Shown: positions 60,646 through 64,000 of the stretch, one piece after another
Position numbering within the stretch: the stretch's first letter is position 1
Layout of the letters: every line of letters starts with the position of its first letter
NCBI GenBank assembly: GCA_029977705.1
Contig: JAPOKJ010000015.1
Location: 1 to 64,000, forward strand
Length of the DNA stretch: 64,000 nt
Reading direction: 5' to 3'
From: Burkholderiales bacterium
GTDB taxonomy: Bacteria > Pseudomonadota > Gammaproteobacteria > Burkholderiales > Burkholderiaceae_E
The notes under the pieces: generated by a model
Told to the model about the DNA's origin: nothing
Database searches by the model: none
What the model saw: only the letters and a program-made list of their open reading frames with translations
Made by a program: the position numbers and the translations under genes

Positions 60646-62532
60646 TTGAACGCGACTGATCTTGGGTCTTCTGCCTATTTCCACAAGGTGGTGGACTGTC
60701 AATGGGCATGTCCTGCCCACACCCCGGTTCCCGAATACATCCGCATGATTGCGGACGGCCGTTACGCCGATGCGTACATGGTCAACTGGAAATCCAATGT
60801 TTTCCCCGGCATTCTCGGCCGCACCTGCGACCGGCCCTGCGAGCCGGCCTGCCGTCGCGGCCGCGTCGAGGAGAACAATATCGGCATGAGCGGTGCGCAG
60901 CCCGAGCCGGTCGCGATCTGCCGCCTCAAACGCGTCACCGCCGACTTCAAGGGCTCGGTCGATGACCGCATGCCCAAGCCGGCTGCCAGGAAGAACGGCA
61001 AGCGCATCGCCTGCATCGGTGCCGGTCCGGCCTCGTTGACGGTCGCGCGCGACCTGGCGCCGCTGGGCTACGACATCACGGTCTTCGATGGCGAGAAGAA
61101 GGCGGGCGGCTTCATCCGCTCCCAGATTCCGCGCTTCCGCCTGCCCGAGTCGGTCATCGACGAGGAGACCGGCTATGTGCTGAACCTGGGCGTCACCTTC
61201 CGCGCCGGCCAGCGCATCGACTCGCTCAAGGCGGTGCTCGATGAGGGCTACGATGCCGTCTTCGTCGGTTGCGGCGCCCCGCGTGGCCGCGACCTCGACG
61301 TACCCGGCCGCAAGGAAGCGGCGGCCAACATCCATGTCGGCATCGACTGGCTGTCCTCGGTCTCTTTCGGCCACATCGAGAAGATCGGCAAGCGCGTGAT
61401 CGTGCTCGGCGGTGGCAATACCGCGATGGACTGCTGCCGTTCGGCCCGCCGCCTGGGCGGCACCGACGTCAAGGTGATCGTGCGTTCGGGCTTCGATGAA
61501 ATGAAAGCCTCGCCCTGGGAAAAAGAGGACGCCCAGCACGAAGGCATCCCCATCCTCAACTTCCTCGTGCCCAAGAGCGTCCAGCACGAGAATGGCAAGC
61601 TCGTGGGCATGACCTTCGAGAAGGTCAAGGCCGTCTACGACGACAAGGGCCGTCGCTCGCTGGTCAATGCCGGTGAACCCGACCAGTATTTCGAATGCGA
61701 TGATGTGCTGGTGGCCATCGGCCAGGAAAACGCCTTCCCCTGGATCGAGCGCGACCTCGGCATGGAATTCGACAAGTGGGGCATGCCGGTGGTCGACCAG
61801 ACCACGCTGCGTTCGACCCATCCGAAGGTGTTCTTCGGCGGTGATGCCGCCTTCGGTCCCAAGAACATCATCTGGGCCGTGGCCCATGGCCATGAGGCCG
61901 CCGTCTCCATCGACCGCCAGCTCAATGGCGAGGACATCACCCTGCGCCCCGCGCCGGGCGTGACCACGCTGTCGCAGAAGATGGGCATCCACGAGTGGAG
62001 CTACGACAACGACATCTCCAACGATCTGCGCAACAAGGTGCCCTGGGCCAAGGCCGAGATGGCGCTCAAGTCGATCAAGGTTGAGGTCGAACTGGGCTTC
62101 GATGCCAAGCTGGCCCTCAAGGAGGCCCAGCGCTGCCTGAACTGCGATGTGCAGACGGTGTTTGCCCGGGACCTGTGCATCGAGTGCGATGCCTGCATGG
62201 ACATCTGCCCGACCGACTGCATCACTTTCACGGCCAATGGCGAAGAGCCCGACCTGCGCGCCCGCCTCAAGGCGCCGGCGCTGAACCTTGCGCAGGACCT
62301 GTATGTGTCCCCCGAACTCAAGACCGGCCGGGTGCTGGTCAAGGACGAGGACGTCTGCTTGCACTGCGGCCTGTGCGCCGAGCGCTGCCCTACCGGCGCC
62401 TGGGACATGCAGAAAATGCTGATCGAGATGACCCATGCCGGCCCCGAGTGCCGCACCAATGGCGCCGGCTACTCGCGACCCAGTCCGGTGGCCGCTGCCG
62501 CCAAAACTGAGCAAGCTAGAAAGGCTGCCTGA
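60646..62532 (+). CDS. FAD/Fe-S NAD(P)H oxidoreductase partnered with 2-oxoacid oxidoreductase (KorC-like)
   Basis: A 628-aa multidomain flavoprotein. The N-terminus (CQWACPAHTPVPEYI, GRTCDRPCEPACRR) is the 4Fe-4S domain of glutamate synthase small subunits (GltD). The middle holds two nucleotide sites (IACIGAGPASLTVARDLAPL and VIVLGGGNTAMDCCR) for FAD and NAD(P). The C-terminus has two ferredoxin motifs, CIECDACMDICPTDC from about residue 511 and CLHCGLCAERCP. It is coupled to the next gene by one base. It probably carries electrons between NADP(H) and the 2-oxoacid oxidoreductase, as reported for Azoarcus 2-oxoglutarate:NADP+ oxidoreductase. The start is TTG after GGAGGAGCTT. Confidence 0.87.
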   Translation: MNATDLGSSAYFHKVVDCQWACPAHTPVPEYIRMIADGRYADAYMVNWKSNVFPGILGRTCDRPCEPACRRGRVEENNIGMSGAQPEPVAICRLKRVTADFKGSVDDRMPKPAARKNGKRIACIGAGPASLTVARDLAPLGYDITVFDGEKKAGGFIRSQIPRFRLPESVIDEETGYVLNLGVTFRAGQRIDSLKAVLDEGYDAVFVGCGAPRGRDLDVPGRKEAAANIHVGIDWLSSVSFGHIEKIGKRVIVLGGGNTAMDCCRSARRLGGTDVKVIVRSGFDEMKASPWEKEDAQHEGIPILNFLVPKSVQHENGKLVGMTFEKVKAVYDDKGRRSLVNAGEPDQYFECDDVLVAIGQENAFPWIERDLGMEFDKWGMPVVDQTTLRSTHPKVFFGGDAAFGPKNIIWAVAHGHEAAVSIDRQLNGEDITLRPAPGVTTLSQKMGIHEWSYDNDISNDLRNKVPWAKAEMALKSIKVEVELGFDAKLALKEAQRCLNCDVQTVFARDLCIECDACMDICPTDCITFTANGEEPDLRARLKAPALNLAQDLYVSPELKTGRVLVKDEDVCLHCGLCAERCPTGAWDMQKMLIEMTHAGPECRTNGAGYSRPSPVAAAAKTEQARKAA

Positions 62533-64000
62533 TGAACGCCCCTGTCAATCCCATGGCCGCCAGCAAGGCGGTCTTCCGGCCCGGCAACCGGGCACCTGTC
62601 GAAGCGGTCAACGACTTCGTCGTCAAGTTCGCCAACGTCAATGGCTCGGGCTCGGCTTCGGCCAACGAACTGTTCGCCCGCGCCATCCTGCGCATGGGCG
62701 TGCCGGTCAGCCCGCGCAACATCTTCCCGTCCAACATCCAGGGCCTGCCCACCTGGTACGAGGTGCGCATCAGCGAGGCGGGCTACCTGGGCCGTCGTGG
62801 CGGCATCGACATGATGGTGGCGATGAACCCCCAGACCTGGGTCAATGACATCAAGGAGATCGATGCCGGCGGCTACCTGCTGTATGACAGCACCAAGCCG
62901 ATGCCCGAGTCGGCCTTCCGCGATGACATCACCGTCATCGGCGTGCCCCTGACCGAGATCTGCAACGTCACCTATGCCGATCCGCGCCAGCGCCAGCTGT
63001 TCAAGAACATCCTGTACCTGGGCGCGTTGTCGTGGCTGCTGGGCATGGATGTGCCCGCCATCGAGAAGCTCTTTGCCGAGCAGTACAAGGGCAAGGAGCG
63101 GCTGCTCGACTCGAACATCAAGGCCCTGCACCTTGGCCGCGATTTCGCGATGGGCAACTACAAGCCGATCACGCTGCAGCTTCGCCCCGCCGACAAGGTG
63201 GGCAACAGCATCTTCATGGAAGGCAACAACGCTGCCGCCCTGGGCGCTGTGTATGGCGGTGCGACCGTCTGTGCCTGGTATCCGATCACGCCGAGCTCCT
63301 CGGTGGCCGAGGCCTTCCAGAGCCATTGCGCCAAGTTCCGCGTCGACGCCGTCACCGGTCAGCACAACTATGCGATCGTCCAGGCCGAAGACGAACTGGC
63401 CTCGATCGGCATGGTGGTGGGTGCCGGCTGGAATGGCGCGCGTGCCTTCACCTCGACCTCCGGCCCCGGCGTGTCGCTGATGACCGAATTCATCGGCCTG
63501 GCCTACTTTGCCGAGATCCCGGTCACCATCGTCAATGTGCAGCGCGGCGGCCCCTCGACCGGCATGCCGACGCGCACGCAGCAGGCCGACATCATCGCCT
63601 GCGCCTATGCCAGCCATGGCGACACCAAGCATGTGCTGCTGTTCCCCGAGGACCCGAAGGAGTGCTTCGAGCACACCGCCGCTGCCCTCGATCTGGCCGA
63701 CCGCCTGCAGACCCCGGTGTTCGTGATGACCGATCTGGACATCGGCATGAACCAGCGCCTGTGCAAGCCGCTCGAGTGGGACGATACCCGTACCTATGAC
63801 CGCGGCAAGGTGATGACCGCCGCCATGCTCGATGAGGGCCGCGACTTCGGTCGCTACAAGGATGTCGATGGCGATGGCATCCCCTACCGCACCTATCCCG
63901 GCACGCATCCGACCAAGGGCAGCTACTTCACCCGTGGCACGACGCGCAATGCCTACGCGCAGTACTCCGAGACCGGCCCGGATTACCTCTACAACGTGCA
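62532..64000 (+). CDS. 2-Oxoacid:acceptor oxidoreductase alpha (gamma-alpha fused) subunit, partial at right edge
   Basis: At least 489 codons are open to the window end. The N-terminal part (VVKFANVNGSGSASANELFA through about residue 190) is the gamma domain of pyruvate/2-oxoglutarate:ferredoxin oxidoreductases. The alpha domain begins at GNNAAALGAVYGGATVCAWY with PITPSSSVAEAF and continues with TSTSGPGVSLMTEFIGLAYF. Gamma-alpha fusion is the usual KorA/PorA architecture. The TPP-binding beta subunit must lie beyond the right edge. The ATG shares its A with the TGA of the flavoprotein gene, so the two are coupled. Substrate (2-oxoglutarate, pyruvate or other) cannot be settled from this part. 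Confidence 0.88.
   Translation, partial: MNAPVNPMAASKAVFRPGNRAPVEAVNDFVVKFANVNGSGSASANELFARAILRMGVPVSPRNIFPSNIQGLPTWYEVRISEAGYLGRRGGIDMMVAMNPQTWVNDIKEIDAGGYLLYDSTKPMPESAFRDDITVIGVPLTEICNVTYADPRQRQLFKNILYLGALSWLLGMDVPAIEKLFAEQYKGKERLLDSNIKALHLGRDFAMGNYKPITLQLRPADKVGNSIFMEGNNAAALGAVYGGATVCAWYPITPSSSVAEAFQSHCAKFRVDAVTGQHNYAIVQAEDELASIGMVVGAGWNGARAFTSTSGPGVSLMTEFIGLAYFAEIPVTIVNVQRGGPSTGMPTRTQQADIIACAYASHGDTKHVLLFPEDPKECFEHTAAALDLADRLQTPVFVMTDLDIGMNQRLCKPLEWDDTRTYDRGKVMTAAMLDEGRDFGRYKDVDGDGIPYRTYPGTHPTKGSYFTRGTTRNAYAQYSETGPDYLYNV

Noticed and set aside
60547-62514. 655-codon minus-strand frame over the flavoprotein gene
   Set aside because: Composition resembles other GC shadows (rich in His, Gln, Gly, Arg) and it lies opposite a gene with intact GltD and ferredoxin motifs.

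Overview
This is a GC-rich (roughly two-thirds G+C by eye) chromosomal window, most likely from a betaproteobacterium of the order Burkholderiales. The evidence is four orphan Bug/TctC-type extracytoplasmic receptors, a CysB-like regulator next to a siroheme/sulfite-reductase/DUF934/ferredoxin-NADP reductase set, a ubiE-Tim44-ubiJ order, a PEP-CTERM protein and a folate-independent core-MetE. No genus is claimed. There are no rRNA or tRNA genes, no CRISPR array and no transposase. The coding density is very high, with many 1-17 nt overlaps. No gap without a gene exceeds 300 nt; the longest is about 290 nt (35639-35928).

Region 1 (1-3508): a 5'-truncated permease remnant, a vapBC toxin-antitoxin pair, then a complete nitrate/sulfonate/taurine-type ABC importer on the minus strand. 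The remnant is about 93% identical to part of the intact permease, so vapBC lies between two direct repeats. Region 2 (3737-6822): a membrane GGDEF-EAL protein and a convergent SGNH-like lipoprotein. Region 3 (6971-11205): a GntR regulator with twin palindromic operators, a Bug receptor, an MmgE/PrpD protein and a 2-hydroxyacid dehydrogenase, which reads as a regulated carboxylic-acid catabolic unit. Region 4 (11177-16584): a PEP-CTERM phytase-esterase-like protein, a PCuAC copper chaperone, a TSUP permease, a double-hotdog protein and an MlrC protein.

Region 5 (16612-22038): a complete dipeptide/oligopeptide ABC importer with tight overlaps. Region 6 (22167-30700): an SDR, an alpha/beta hydrolase, the tRNA hydroxylation protein TrhP and a hemerythrin. 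A packed five-gene catabolic run follows (CMD-family protein, 3-hydroxyisobutyrate-dehydrogenase-like, metallo-beta-lactamase lactonase-like, Bug receptor, class V aminotransferase). Region 7 (30728-35638): a translationally coupled minus-strand trio of exported RHS/YD-repeat protein, exported TPR-CHAT protease-like protein and HExxH metallopeptidase. This is the least conventional locus and my best candidate for an undescribed system. Region 8 (35929-42275): Bug receptor, Tat amidohydrolase, tam, a membrane protein, a small GNAT, a Na+/H+ antiporter-like protein and a core-MetE.

Region 9 (42340-48642) is the assimilatory sulfite module: CysB activates, CobA makes the siroheme precursor, and CysI with DUF934 and a ferredoxin-NADP reductase carries out sulfite reduction; a class C beta-lactamase-family hydrolase sits inside it. 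Region 10 (48853-54932): an unrecognised 545-aa protein, DUF971, ubiE, Tim44-like, ubiJ and a PA0069-family radical SAM gene carrying a near-consensus LexA box. Region 11 (54981-64000): a Bug receptor and DAO-family oxidase, then a two-subunit molybdenum hydroxylase, an FAD/Fe-S NAD(P)H oxidoreductase and the start of a 2-oxoacid:acceptor oxidoreductase alpha subunit that runs off the right edge.
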